Shown: positions 44,201 to 54,408 of the stretch, piece by piece
Position numbering within the stretch: position 1 is the first letter of the stretch
How the letters are laid out: every line of letters begins with the position of its first letter
NCBI GenBank assembly: GCA_964019135.1
Contig: OZ025260.1
Location: forward strand, 16,424,254 to 16,488,253
Reading direction: 5' to 3'
DNA from: Arenicola marina
Taxonomy: Eukaryota; Annelida; Polychaeta; Arenicolidae
Length of the DNA: 64,000 nucleotides
Made by a program: the position numbers and the translations under genes
Notes under the pieces: generated by a model
Database searches by the model: none
The model's input: the letters and a program-made list of their open reading frames with translations, nothing else
Told to the model about the DNA's origin: nothing

Positions 44201-47200
44201 AAACACATCACTATATAAGCCCCATGTATGACACGACAAAAACATGCATTAATTACGACCCCCTGTGCATGACCATTGGTCGTTTTGACTGAGGAGAGAC
44301 GGGCTGTGCCGTGTCTCTCTGGTAGACTGTACCTTGAAGTAGATCGGGGCCATGTCTCCTATGGACCTCTCCATGGGAACACACTCCAGCACCATGTGGG
44401 GGAAGCGACGCAGGTTCATCGAGGTCTCCATGAAGACACAATCTTCCTCTCGACTCTCGAACATCCGCGTCAGACAACGGCGGAACATCTGGCCAGAGAA
44501 AGGACATATCACACCAGATTCATTTTACGTAAACAACCGAAAAATACCAAAAAATAGGTTAGATAAGGGATACATGTAATTTAAAGCAAAGGGAACGCCT
44601 TATGGTAGTTTAGTGACAACTATTTTATATATAAACTGAAGTTTGTGAATATCGCACGGGATATAGAATACCAAGTAGCTTACCAAGTCACCCCTGGGAA
44701 CGACCACTAGACATAAGTAAGCAGGGTCGGTTTCAGATATGCTGGTAAAGGGGGGGGGGCGGTTTCGAGTAATGGCCTAGCTTTTTAGTTTTCATTTGTT
44801 AACTGGTATAAATTTAGGCCCTGAAAGGGGGGGGGGGGCGAGTCGGCCCCCCACCTTGGATGCACCCCTGTTAAGTAACCAGGTGAATCGGTGTTTTAAT
44901 CCACTTGCGTACTTACATATGTGGACATGAGTCCAGGATTAGAAGAGATATCAAATGTTAAAACCAAAGGAGCTATAATACGTTCCAGAGCCACTTGGGC
45001 TGAGCAGGGTGAACGGTCGACAAAGTATTTCCTTGGACTGGGAAAGAGGAATTATAAAAACAAATGTATACTAAAACTGAAGCTCAATGACACCAATACA
45101 ACGGCAGTTCCGTCTGAAATACTAAAGGAAGAATTTATGTTTTATAAAAATCTCTACTCCTCCAAAAGGGAACCTTTACCAAAAACGAGATATCAAGCTC
45201 TAAGTGAAACGTTTTTAACTAATCCTGATATTCCACAGTTAAGCGACGCAGAGCAGGAGCTATGCGAATTAAATTTTTCAGTGGAGGAACTGGGTAGAGC
45301 TATAAAAGACTCTAAAAATAATAAAACTCCAGGCACTGATGGGTTGACAGTCGAATATTATAAATTCTTTTGGAAACAGTTATCAGAGTTAGTGACAGAG
45401 AGCTTGAATTATGCTCTAGATCATGGACATTTGTCTATGGATCAAAAAAGAGGCCTCATATCATTAATTCCTAAAAAAGACAAAGATAGGGCACGTTTGA
45501 AAAATTGGAGGCCTATATCACTGTTAAATGTCGATTACAAAATTGCTACAAAGGCCCTAGCTAAGAGAATTCAACCTCTACTAACTAAATTAATCCACTC
45601 GGACCAAACTGGCTATATAAAAGAAAGATACATTGGGGAGAACATTAGACTCATCTCAGATGTTCTAAGAATTTCAAGCGCAAGGAACATACCAGGATTA
45701 ATTCTCCTAATAGATTTTGAAAAAGCCTTTGACTCTGTTGAATGGGCATATATTGACGAGACTCTTGCATCTTTTAATTTTGGTCATAGATTTAGGAACG
45801 CTGTGAAAACCCTTTATGGGGGAAGCCTAAGTTGCGTGATGAATAATGGTTACACAACTGAATGGTTCCGCTTACAACGGAGTGTGAGGCAGGGGTGCCC
45901 GTTAGCGCCTTTCTTGTTTGTCTTAACAGTAGAACTCCTGGCTATTGCGGTCCGACGAGATGACAGCATTAAAGGTATTAAAGTAGACGAAAGACTAGTT
46001 AAACTATCACAGTTAGCGGATGACACCTCATCGTTCCTGGCTGATGAAAAATCCGCAGAAAATCTTTTGAAAAAAATCAATGATTTCTCCAAAATATCAG
46101 GTTTAAAGTGCAATTTAGGGAAAACAGAAGCCATCTGGATTGGATCTAATGCAAGCAACTGTCCCGGAACTTTAAAAGTCAAATGGTGTAAAACTCAGTG
46201 TTTCTCTACATTAGGAATAGTTTTCACTTTAGACGTATATGAGATGGCAACTTTAAATTTAGGCTCAAAGCTTGAGTCTCTCAAAAAGTGTCTTAACCTC
46301 TGGAAAATGCGTGAATTAACTCTAATAGGTCGAATCTTAGTCTTGAAATCCCTGGCACTGTCAAAGCTAACATATATAGCAACGAACATGTATCTACCAA
46401 CCCAAACAATAAATGAAATTCAGCGTGTAATAAATTCTTTCCTGTGGAAAAACTCAACACCTAAAGTTAAATTACAAGTTATGGCTCAGCCAATAAATGA
46501 AGGAGGCTTGAAAGCTCCTATCTATATTAACCAAGTTAAATCACTCAGATTAAGTTTTATGAAGAGAATTTGCAATGATGAAAAGAAAGCATGGAAGGAC
46601 TGCGCACAGACTTTCTTTCCATATATACTAATGAATGATTTATTTAACACCAGATTCGCGGTTCCTGCCTCGTTTTTAAATGATTTACCAATGTTTTATA
46701 AAGAACTTGTTCTCTTCTGGGCTGAGTTAAAGTCAAAGAAGGCCCCTGTTACAAAAAGCGAAATTTTATCCGAGTCGCTATGGTTTAATCCGTTTATTAA
46801 AATAAATGGCAATACAGTGTTTTATGAGCATTGGTACAGCAAACGCGTCAAGACTATACATGACATCATTGGCGGTGATAATTTGCTGCTCTCAGATGAC
46901 CAGTTAAGGTTGAGATATGGAGTACATTTCCACTTTTTAGAGTACTATGGCCTGAGGTCAGCTATACCCCGCAGTTGGAAGATAACCCTCCAAGGTGGAG
47001 AAAGAATAGGCTCGATAAATCTGAATTGTGAAACAGAATACACATGTAGAAGTATTTATTGGAAACTCACTCCGAAACCAATAACTATTATACAGCGCAA
47101 TAAATGGATGGAAATGTTTAGTTTTTCAGAAAATGAATGGTCTAATTACTGTTTATTACCTTTTAAAAATAGTTTCGAGACCAAATTACAGTCGTTTCAA

Positions 47201-47752
47201 TTCTCTGTACTATATAGGTTTGTACCATATAAGAGCAGGCTGCATAAAATGGGATTGGTAGACAGCAACATCTGTGACTATTGCTCGGAAATCGACACCA
47301 TAGCACATAGATTTGTGCAATGCCCTGTGGTAAAACGTTTCTGGAATTGTTTTGTGCACTGGTGGGAAAATATAATTAATGACAGGATCGATCTGTCGGA
47401 AAAACGAATAATTCTAGGTGATGGGACGGACAATTATACATTAAATAATTGCTTGCTGCTTGGAAAACATTTCATTCATACACAGCAATGCAAGATCCAA
47501 CCAATTAGCTTCCCTGGGTTTAAGGTAATCTTGCAGTACCATATTCTTATGGAGAAACACATCCTACTAATGAGAGGGCAGTCAAATATATTTCAAGAAA
47601 GATGGGGTGTCTTTTGTCAGCCTCCTTCATCTGAGTCCTAATTTATCAAGCTCAAGTAAATGGTGTATGTGTTATGCTAGCGTCAACTGTGCAACTACGT
47701 TCTGTAACAAAACTGTATTGGAACAATATTGTATGACTATCATTTCAACGAA

Positions 47753-47789
<37 letters not shown>

Positions 47790-50700
47790 AGTCCAGGATC
47801 GTACAGGGAACATAATTGAAGGAAACAACAATAGATATGAAATATTCGTCATAGTTGGAAGTTGAGCATGATCTTGGATCGAATCCTGGTCCATATTGAT
47901 TGAGCTTGAGCTTGACCCACCACCCCGACCCCCACTGGCTATCAACGTTACCGAACCGGATCTCTTTCACTAAGGGGACCCCCTCCACCTCAAACCCGCC
48001 CCCTCAGCTATTTGGCCATATAAACTGAGCTATCAACGTTACCGAACCGGATCTCTTCCACTAAGGGGACCCCCTCCACCCCAAACCCGCCCCCTCAGTT
48101 ATTTGGCCATGTAAACCACCGTTTTTTGTCTCCTTTTTTTTTCACCGCCAAGGGACGTGGCGCATTTTCCGAACGCTGTTTAGCCGATTACGGTGTTTAG
48201 TCGATTACAGTTACCATGTAAATGATGGGCAATTTTAGCCCACTAAGCCCCGTAGCCGGCTAAACTATGTACGTGAAATAAGCCCCAGGCTCAGCGATGA
48301 CTCACTATTTCATAATTTCAGGCACAAAATGGTGAGATCATATTCCAGATACCCATGCATCGACCCACGCAATGACCTCTATACAACACAACACACGGAT
48401 GTGCAGGAGATCATCGGTTCGATGTGTGAACATGCCTCTATAATTAGGAATATAAGCAAGCCTGCGTGGCAGAGGCGTTGGCGTCGATACAGCGTAGTTT
48501 ACTGCCGACAATCGTCGATTGATAGTTTAAATACCAGGGGCGGATCTTGGGAGGGGGGGGGGGGGTTAGGGGGGTAAGGGGGGCACCCCCCCCCCCCATG
48601 GGATGGGAACCAGAACACACATGTTAACATACATGTTAAAGTCCCAAGTATTCAGTGAAAAACATACACTGTTAAAGTCGGGTTCTCCAAGCTCAAGCCC
48701 CCCCCGCCCCCGGGGTCACAAGACTTTAGAGAGCAACAACCCCACCCCCCTTGGGAACCTGAACATACACTGTTAAAGTCGGCTTCTCCGAGCCCCCCCC
48801 CCCCCCCTGACAAATTCCTAGATCCGCCCCTGAATACCACGAAAGAAATACGGATAATATTACTTTGGCAGAACCGCTGGCAAGAGGGTCGGTGGCAGGT
48901 ATAATTATATATAAGGTCATCGATATCATTGTCTGCCGTCAATAAAACACAAACGTTGTCAGAACCTAAGAAATATGGAATTATACCATCAATTGAATAA
49001 CGTCTTTATCACGGTTGGAAAGCGAATAATATTGTTTGTGCACACTGTGTACATATCCAAAGCGAGTCTGTGCAGCTAGTTACATCCTGAACACCGTCAC
49101 TTTGTCACTGTGTCGCCGGTGATGTTCGCCATGCTGATGTTATCAGACGCTTTTATAATGGGGACGCCGCAACACACGGGGCCTGGTTTAGGACATCGCG
49201 AAAATAAGTCGGCCGCAGAAGGATTAATTGTTTAAAAAAAGTTTTTCCCCGCACCCTATATATGCTACAGCATGAAGCTGTTTCGTCGGAACGTGTGTGG
49301 GGTAAGGCCGAATAGCACAGAGGCGGTACTAGAACAGGGCACCACTAGTACAGAGGCGCCACTAGAACAGGGCGCCACTACCACAGAGGCGCCACTAGAA
49401 CAGGGCGCCACTATCACAGAGGCGGTAATAGCAGGGCACCACTAGTAGAGAGGCGCCACTAGTACAGAGGGGCCACTAGTAAAGAGGCGCCACTGGTACA
49501 GAGGTGCCACTAGTACAGAGAAGCCACTAGTACAGAGAAGCCACTAGTACTGAGGCGCCACTAGTACAGAGAAGCCACTAGTACTGAGGCGCCACTAGTA
49601 CAGAGGGGCCACTAGTACAGAGAAGCCACTAGTGCAGAGGCGCCACTAGTACAGAGGTGCCACTAGTACAGAGGGGCCACTAGTGCAGAAGCGCCACTAG
49701 TACAGAGGTGCCACTGGTACAGAGGCGCCACTAGTACAGAGGCACCACTAGTACTGAGGCGCCACTAGTGCAGAGGCGCCACTAGTACAGAGGTGCCACT
49801 AGTACAGAGAAGCCACTAGTGCAGAGGCGCCACTAGTACAGAGGTGCCACTAGTACAGAGGGGCCACTAGTACTGAGGCGCCACTAGTACAGAGGCGCCA
49901 CTAGTACAGAGGTGCCACTAGTACAGAGGCGCCACTAGTACAGAGGCACCGCTGGTACAGAGGTGCCACTGGTACAGAGGCGCCACTAGTACTGAGGCGC
50001 CACTAGTACAGAGGGGCCACTAGTACTGAGGCACCACTAGTACAGAGGTGCCATTAGTACAGAGGCGCCACTAGTGCAGAGGCGCCACTAGTACAGAGAG
50101 GCCACTAGTACTGAGGCACCACTAGTACAGAGGCGCCACTAGTACAGAGGTGCCACTAGTACAGAGGCGCCACTAGTACAGAGGTGCCACTAGTACAGAG
50201 GCGCCACTAGTACAGAGGCACCACTGGTACAGAGGTGCCACTGGTACAGAGGCGCCACTAGTACTGAGACGCCACTAGTACAGAGGCCACTAGTACTAAG
50301 GCGCCACTAGTACAGAGGCGCCACTAGTACAGAGGCACCACTGGTACAGAGGTGCCACTGGTACAGAGGCGCCACTAGTACTGAGGCGCCACTAGTACAG
50401 AGGGGCCACTAGTACTGAGACGCCACTAGTACAGAGGCCACTAGTACTAAGGCGCCACTAGTACTAAGGCGCCACTAGTACTGAGACACCACTAGTACAG
50501 AGGCGCCACTAGTACAGAGGTGCCACTAGTACAGAGGCGCCACTAGTACAGAGGCGCCACTAGCACAGAGAAGCCACTAGTACAGAGAAGCCACTAGTAC
50601 TGAGGCGCCACTAGTACAGAGGCGCCACTAGTACAGAGAAGCCACTAGTACAGATGTGCCACTAGTACAGAGGCGCCACTAGTACAGAGAAGCCAATAGT

Positions 50701-53700
50701 ACTGAGGCGCCACTAGTGCAGAGGTGCCACTAGTACAGAGGCGTCACTAGTACTGAGGCGCCACTAGTACAGAGGCGCCACTAGTACAGAGGTGCCACTA
50801 GTACTGAGGCGCCACTAGTACTGAGGCGCCACTAGTACAGAGGCGCCACTAGTACAGAGGCGCCACTAGTACAGAGGCGTCACTAGTACAGAGGCGCCAC
50901 TAGTACAGAGAAGCCACTAGTACAGAGGTGCCACTAGTACAGAGGCGCCACTAGTACAGAGAAGCCACTAGTACTGAGGCGCCACTAGTACTGAGGCGCC
51001 ACTAGTACAGAGAGGCCACTAGTACAGAGGCGCCACTAGTACAGAGAGGCCACTAGTACAGAGGCCACTAGTACAGAGGCGCCACTAGTACAGAGGCGCC
51101 ACTAGTACCGAGGCGCCACTAGTACAGAGAGGCCACTAGTACTGAGGCGCCACTAGTACAGAGGCCACTAGTACTAAGGCGCCACTAGTACTGAGGCGCC
51201 ACTAGTACAGAGGCGCCACTAGTACTGAGGCGACACCAGTAATGAGGCGCCACTAGTACAGAGGCGCCACTAGCACAGAGGTGCCACTAGTACAGAGGCG
51301 CCACTAGTGCAGAGGCGCCACTAGTACAGAGGCGCCACTAGTACAGAGGTGCCACTAGTACAGAGGTGCCACTAGTACAGAGGTGCCACTAGTAGAGAGG
51401 CGCCCCTACGGCAAACGTGCCCCAGGAAGGTCAGACGGTACGCTGATAATGAAAGTAGGGCGGGGAGGGAGCGGGGTGACTGGCCAGTCATGCCCCCGCA
51501 CGTGGACCGGGTCCGTAAGGCCACACAAAAAACACACAATCTAGAAATCTCACTCACTCACTGGCTGATTCAAGTTAACACAAGCCCAGTACCTCGTAAC
51601 AACCCTCCTACATACATTGCGATGATTCTATTAGTGTAGACATACAAACTGATATCACCGGTTGATTGGTTGGTTATTCAGGATGCTTTTGGTCATATCG
51701 CGTCAATGGGAAAAGGGAGAGAGATTTGAGTCATGTCTCCGGGGGTAAACCCCCACTCTTTACGAAGAAAGACATGGGATCTTTATCCTGCGACCACAGA
51801 GACATGGCCACAGCGAGGCTCGAACCACCGATCAACATGCCGTTAGCCTCTCACGTGGCTAGGGGCCGTATTCATAATCAACACTTAGGCTACGCCCCTA
51901 GACTTAGCGCTAAGAGCACGATTTGTCGAACGATTATCGGGTTCAAAATTCCTAAGTAGAAGTGGATTTTTGGAATTATGAAAGTGCTAAAATTACATTG
52001 AAGGGGATTTCTTAATCATGATCACACCCACAACGAGCTGGTGAAGCTAAGATGAAAATGCACTTTTCGTGCGTAACTTACGAGGGGATTATGAATACGG
52101 CCCCAGAGCACTCAACGCGAGCGCTCTAACCCACTGAGCTACCGGGCCGGCCCCAGTATCACCAGAGACACGATCAATGGACGGTAACCTTGATATGGCT
52201 TACAATGTCAATAGTGGCACAAGAAGGTCTTTTCGTCCAATGCTCTGACACTTAACAGGGGGTTCAAGGCTCTGGCCGGTTGAAGCTTTGTTTGGCATCC
52301 GTCCGTCTCCCTCGAACGATGGATAATTTGCACCTTTTATCGTGATTTAACTACTCCGATTTGTTGCCCGGCATTTAGCTTCTGAAGAAGCCAAACTTAA
52401 GTCGATGAGCAACCTTTAAGCAAACCCACCTGCATCTCTTCCCATACGTCTTCGTCCAGAATGGTGGCTTGTGACACATGCTTCATGGGAACAATCAAGC
52501 AGTGACCCTCGGTGAGCGAACGGTGGTTCGGTAGAGAGACGTAACACTGTAACAGTAGCAGCATCACACTCCATCATGTTACTAAAACATTCAAGAACTT
52601 AACTATTATGTTACTAATAAAGTAGTATATTTACATGCGCCATCTTTGATTTTTTTACATTTTTGAATTAAGACCAAAAATATCTCAAAATTATGATGCA
52701 TATGATTTATATCTCGTCGAGTCTGTAAAACAACAATTCAACATAAAACTGCGCGGACTATTTTATCGCGCGCGGACGTGATAGCGAGTCGCGGTCGACA
52801 TCACACAGAATACCAAACAGCGAACAGGCGCATAGGAATATAAAGCCGGCCACCAATTTCTGCTCCGGTGAACAAATTTGCTTCTCTCCGGATAGCCCAC
52901 AGGCTTTCAGGATTTAAATTCAAGACAGAATAGACTCATTTGACATGGAGAAGAGAATGGTAATACCAAAAATTACAGAACATATTACTTTAAGGCGCCT
53001 TTGCCGTCGGAATAGCAATAAACATTCGAACACTCTCCGGCAAGGAGGCTTCGAAATCCCGTTAACGACAATCAGTTGATATTCCCCAATATAGATAAAT
53101 TAATATAATGAATAAACCTGAATTTGTGTCCTTGAATCTCTACATATGAACATTCCTTCATTTAATCCTTAATTACTGTTCCTGTTTGTTATTGATTGAT
53201 GTGTCACATAAGCTATTGTCCCTATCTGTAGCAGATGATTGTGTAAAACCCCCCACCCAACCCTCACATATGGCAGGACAGGCCGACTTGATAGATTTAA
53301 CCTGCAACGTGGCGATTACGACACTTGTGTGCGCTCCAGTTTAAGGCAATGCCAAGTCTGTCGTGATGCATAAGAACAAAATGCTCAGATCATAGGCGCA
53401 GCTCAAATATCTTTACTTTGAGGAACCAGCGCCCCTCTACTGAGAGAGTGATATCCCCTATGTGCAAGTACCGTAGCCTATTGAATTTACCGTTACAGCA
53501 TGTGAGTACAGCATTACCGTAGACTTCTGAATTAAAATAATAATATTAGTTAGTCAACCGGGCTTGAGCTGGTTTAGACAAATAGCGTAGCGTGATGGAT
53601 CATACGACTTGCGACAGACCTGGCATTGCTTCACGCCTGGAGCGCACACATTTAGCAGATTAGGGAAAACCTATCGCGTCGTCGAGTCCTAAGCCAGAGC

Positions 53701-54256
53701 GTTTCATGTACGCATAACACACGTAGAAAGGGAGGGTATGATTTGTAGGTCAGAACACCATGAGCCCAAAACACGTGTCTTACCTTCGACCCGATACAAA
53801 TTATCAGATGCTTGGCCACATTTTCGAAGCAGTGTCCACACTTCTCTACGGCTGATTGCATTTTGCGATGCTCTGCAATCCAAAGCAATCACAAAATAGC
53901 CTTCCAACTGAAGTGGCATGAAAATTCGTTCATTGGCGATACGTACTGGAATTTCATTCTGGTGAGGTCAAAACCCGATTTAATTGAGAAAGATCTTAGA
54001 TAAAAATAAAGTACACAATGAATTTTTATCAAATGATATTTTATGCCGCGTTTGTGCACACAATGACGCAAGTGGCCAAAGAGCGATCGTGGATGTAAAA
54101 TGATATGACGGAGCTCAATTAGGAGGCGCACGGACCAGTACCATTAATCGCCAGGCTCCTCTCTCGGTCCGCCATCTTGGATTCTGATTGGACATTGATG
54201 GCTCGTTGGACGAAGACGTCGTCCAGCTGGTGATCATCGTCCGTACGCTCGATTCC
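41100..54256 (-). CDS. CWF19L2: CWF19-like protein 2, 3' part of gene (seven exons)
   Basis: Seven reverse-strand exons join in phase to 281 complete codons of the CwfJ C-terminal domains. CWF19L2 and its yeast relatives (Cwf19/Drn1) associate with the spliceosome and lariat debranching in the nucleus. Exons: 54256-54142, 53872-53784, 52546-52430, 44488-44333, 43105-43025, 42133-42032, 41255-41100. All introns show GT..AG. The HIT-like core ([14 protein letters not shown]), the CwfJ_C_2 segment ([20 protein letters not shown]) and the terminal [20 protein letters not shown] are very conserved wording for this family. The N-terminal exons were not found between 54257 and the window end; they may lie further upstream. 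The 7.9-kb intron between exons 52430 and 44488 is filled with a LINE, MITEs, a SINE and a 2-kb minisatellite. Confidence 0.92.
41305..41660 (+). repeat. About 26-bp intronic minisatellite
   Basis: About 14 tandem copies of CTAACATAGGGTCTTGGCAT plus TGTGGT with small length changes, in the last CWF19L2 intron. Confidence 0.95.
42032..42133 (-). CDS. CWF19L2: CWF19L2 coding exon (34 codons)
   Basis: Acceptor ACTTCAG|ATT, donor GGACGG|GTAAGT. Encodes [20 protein letters not shown] and QTFPPYFGR, the CwfJ_C_2 core. Confidence 0.93.
42520..42955 (+). repeat. G-rich GGAGTGGAGGGATGGGGG minisatellite in a CWF19L2 intron
   Basis: Irregular units of about 18-33 bases made of GGGAGTGGAGGGATGGGG and GAGGAGGC. 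Strong purine asymmetry; could form G-quadruplex or triplex structures (inference). Confidence 0.9.
43025..43105 (-). CDS. CWF19L2: CWF19L2 coding exon (27 codons)
   Basis: Acceptor GCTTTCAG|AAA, donor GGGCG|GTGAGT. Encodes [20 protein letters not shown] and KKDVRRA. Confidence 0.92.
43328..44240 (+). repeat. About 39-bp intronic minisatellite
   Basis: Tandem GTATGACACGCCATAAACAT plus GTCATTATCTAAGCCCCGT, about 23 units. Some segments are duplicated as blocks: the run with AAAAATATCATTAAGCCACG recurs near 43553, 43823 and 43974. Confidence 0.93.
44333..44488 (-). CDS. CWF19L2: CWF19L2 coding exon (52 codons)
   Basis: Acceptor CTGGCCAG|ATG, donor TTCAAG|GTACAG. Encodes [19 protein letters not shown], then [20 protein letters not shown]. 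Confidence 0.93.
44722..44870. mobile_element. Diverged MITE of the CAGGGGCGGATC family
   Basis: Starts CAGGGTCGGTTTCAGATA and ends TTGGATGCACCCCTG, flanked by GTAAG and TTAAG. The interior (GTTTTCATTTGTTAACTGG, TATAAATT, G-run, GAGTCGGCCCCCC) parallels 31377-31559. Confidence 0.65.
44927..47641 (+). CDS. Tx1/L1-like LINE ORF2, reverse transcriptase part, uninterrupted
   Basis: Reverse transcriptase of a 5'-truncated LINE, uninterrupted for about 900 codons to the TAA at 47639. The first ATG (44927) and the next few codons are host sequence in the target-site duplication; the true LINE part starts near 44940. Motifs: [76 protein letters not shown] (catalytic Asp pair) and [13 protein letters not shown]-terminal zinc-knuckle-like CDYC-x8[13 protein letters not shown] is present. 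The endonuclease is missing. RT wording is of the L1/Tx1 group. The intact frame and perfect target repeats imply a recent insertion. Whether the fragment is transcribed is unknown. Confidence 0.9.
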   Translation: MSPGLEEISNVKTKGAIIRSRATWAEQGERSTKYFLGLGKRNYKNKCILKLKLNDTNTTAVPSEILKEEFMFYKNLYSSKREPLPKTRYQALSETFLTNPDIPQLSDAEQELCELNFSVEELGRAIKDSKNNKTPGTDGLTVEYYKFFWKQLSELVTESLNYALDHGHLSMDQKRGLISLIPKKDKDRARLKNWRPISLLNVDYKIATKALAKRIQPLLTKLIHSDQTGYIKERYIGENIRLISDVLRISSARNIPGLILLIDFEKAFDSVEWAYIDETLASFNFGHRFRNAVKTLYGGSLSCVMNNGYTTEWFRLQRSVRQGCPLAPFLFVLTVELLAIAVRRDDSIKGIKVDERLVKLSQLADDTSSFLADEKSAENLLKKINDFSKISGLKCNLGKTEAIWIGSNASNCPGTLKVKWCKTQCFSTLGIVFTLDVYEMATLNLGSKLESLKKCLNLWKMRELTLIGRILVLKSLALSKLTYIATNMYLPTQTINEIQRVINSFLWKNSTPKVKLQVMAQPINEGGLKAPIYINQVKSLRLSFMKRICNDEKKAWKDCAQTFFPYILMNDLFNTRFAVPASFLNDLPMFYKELVLFWAELKSKKAPVTKSEILSESLWFNPFIKINGNTVFYEHWYSKRVKTIHDIIGGDNLLLSDDQLRLRYGVHFHFLEYYGLRSAIPRSWKITLQGGERIGSINLNCETEYTCRSIYWKLTPKPITIIQRNKWMEMFSFSENEWSNYCLLPFKNSFETKLQSFQFSVLYRFVPYKSRLHKMGLVDSNICDYCSEIDTIAHRFVQCPVVKRFWNCFVHWWENIINDRIDLSEKRIILGDGTDNYTLNNCLLLGKHFIHTQQCKIQPISFPGFKVILQYHILMEKHILLMRGQSNIFQERWGVFCQPPSSES
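44940..47786 (+). mobile_element. Young 5'-truncated Tx1/L1-like LINE insertion in a CWF19L2 intron
   Basis: Bounded by a perfect 13-bp duplication ATGAGTCCAGGAT (44927-44939 and 47787-47799). The right end is a poly(A) tail of roughly 30 bases preceded by AATAAA. It is inserted antisense to CWF19L2. Confidence 0.95.
47938..48119 (+). repeat. Two tandem copies of a 91-bp segment
   Basis: GCTATCAACGTTACCGAACC through CCCCCTCAG and TTTGGCCAT is repeated once with a few substitutions. Confidence 0.95.
48535..48832. mobile_element. MITE of the CAGGGGCGGATC family, 5-bp target-site duplication
   Basis: Starts CAGGGGCGGATCTTGGGA and ends CCTAGATCCGCCCCTG with AATAC on both sides (48530-48534 and 48833-48837). 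It contains two copies of an ACACTGTTAAAGTCGG segment between long C-runs. Confidence 0.8.
48838..49315. other. Intronic sequence, nothing recognised
   Basis: Part of the large CWF19L2 intron between the MITE and the 17-bp repeat. No features seen. Confidence 0.5.
49316..51408 (+). repeat. 17-bp minisatellite, about 120 units
   Basis: Tandem CAGAGGCGCCACTAGTA with variants (GTGCC, GAAGCC, GGGCC, CTGAGGC), giving an ACTAGT palindrome and often a GGCGCC palindrome in each unit. Located in the large CWF19L2 intron. Several multi-unit blocks recur (for example GAGGCCACTAGTACTAAGG near 50285 and 50437). Confidence 0.97.
51409..51661. other. Intronic sequence, nothing recognised
   Basis: Short spacer between the 17-bp repeat and the SINE; no supported feature. 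Confidence 0.5.
51662..52154 (-). mobile_element. tRNA-derived SINE, copy 3, split by a nested MITE
   Basis: The reverse strand reads the same SINE as 11641 and 33728: the head lies at 52154-52105 (AGCTCAGTGGGTTAGAGCGC) and the body and tail at 51861-51662. The two halves are separated by the inverted-repeat element at 51862-52104. Confidence 0.85.
51862..52104. mobile_element. MITE with GGGGCCGTATTCATAATC ends nested in the SINE
   Basis: Starts GGGGCCGTATTCATAATC and ends GATTATGAATACGGCCCC (perfect inverted repeat). By comparison with the other SINE copies, its insertion duplicated at most one or two bases (A). No coding frame. Confidence 0.85.
52430..52546 (-). CDS. CWF19L2: CWF19L2 coding exon (39 codons), HIT-like core
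   Basis: Acceptor CTGTTACAG|TGT, donor ATGCAG|GTGGGT. Encodes [19 protein letters not shown] and [10 protein letters not shown]. The conserved GHCLIVP-x2-H is the HIT-type motif of the CwfJ_C_1 domain. Confidence 0.93.
53325..53650. repeat. Inverted-repeat pair related to the edge of the 51-bp array
   Basis: The left arm at 53325-53363 includes GTGTGCGCTCCAG and GGCAATGCCAAGTCTGTCG. The right arm at 53612-53650 includes CGACAGACCTGGCATTGC and CCTGGAGCGCACACA. Same arm sequence and orientation as 28981-29021 and 29384-29424. Lies in a CWF19L2 intron. Confidence 0.75.
53784..53872 (-). CDS. CWF19L2: CWF19L2 coding exon (29 codons plus split codon)
   Basis: Acceptor GGATTGCAG|AG, donor TCGAAG|GTAAGA. 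Encodes [18 protein letters not shown] and [11 protein letters not shown]; CxxCF is the zinc-binding-like start of CwfJ_C_1. Confidence 0.9.
54142..54256 (-). CDS. CWF19L2: CWF19L2 coding exon (38 codons plus one base)
   Basis: Acceptor CATTTCCAG|GGA, donor TTAATG|GTACTG. Encodes [20 protein letters not shown] and RSLAIN; the split codon joins the next exon as E. Less conserved than the other exons. Confidence 0.8.
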
Positions 54257-54408
54257 CTGGAAATGAAACGAGACGATTGTTGTTTTAGGTCCCACGAGGG
54301 TTATGTTCGGCCACGGAACCAGCGGAGACGATGCATGATTAGGATGCAGTATGTCCCAGATGAGATCGCCTAGACCGGGTGTCGACCTATATTGATCTGC
54401 CGTTGAGT

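Noticed and set aside
43328..44240. CRISPR-like regular repeats
   Set aside because: Units follow each other without unique spacers, and the context is a eukaryotic intron; ordinary minisatellite.
44921..44926. Start of the 906-codon LINE frame at a GTG
   Set aside because: The GTG and the first ATG are in host target-site DNA, upstream of the LINE junction at 44940, so this is not the natural start of the protein.
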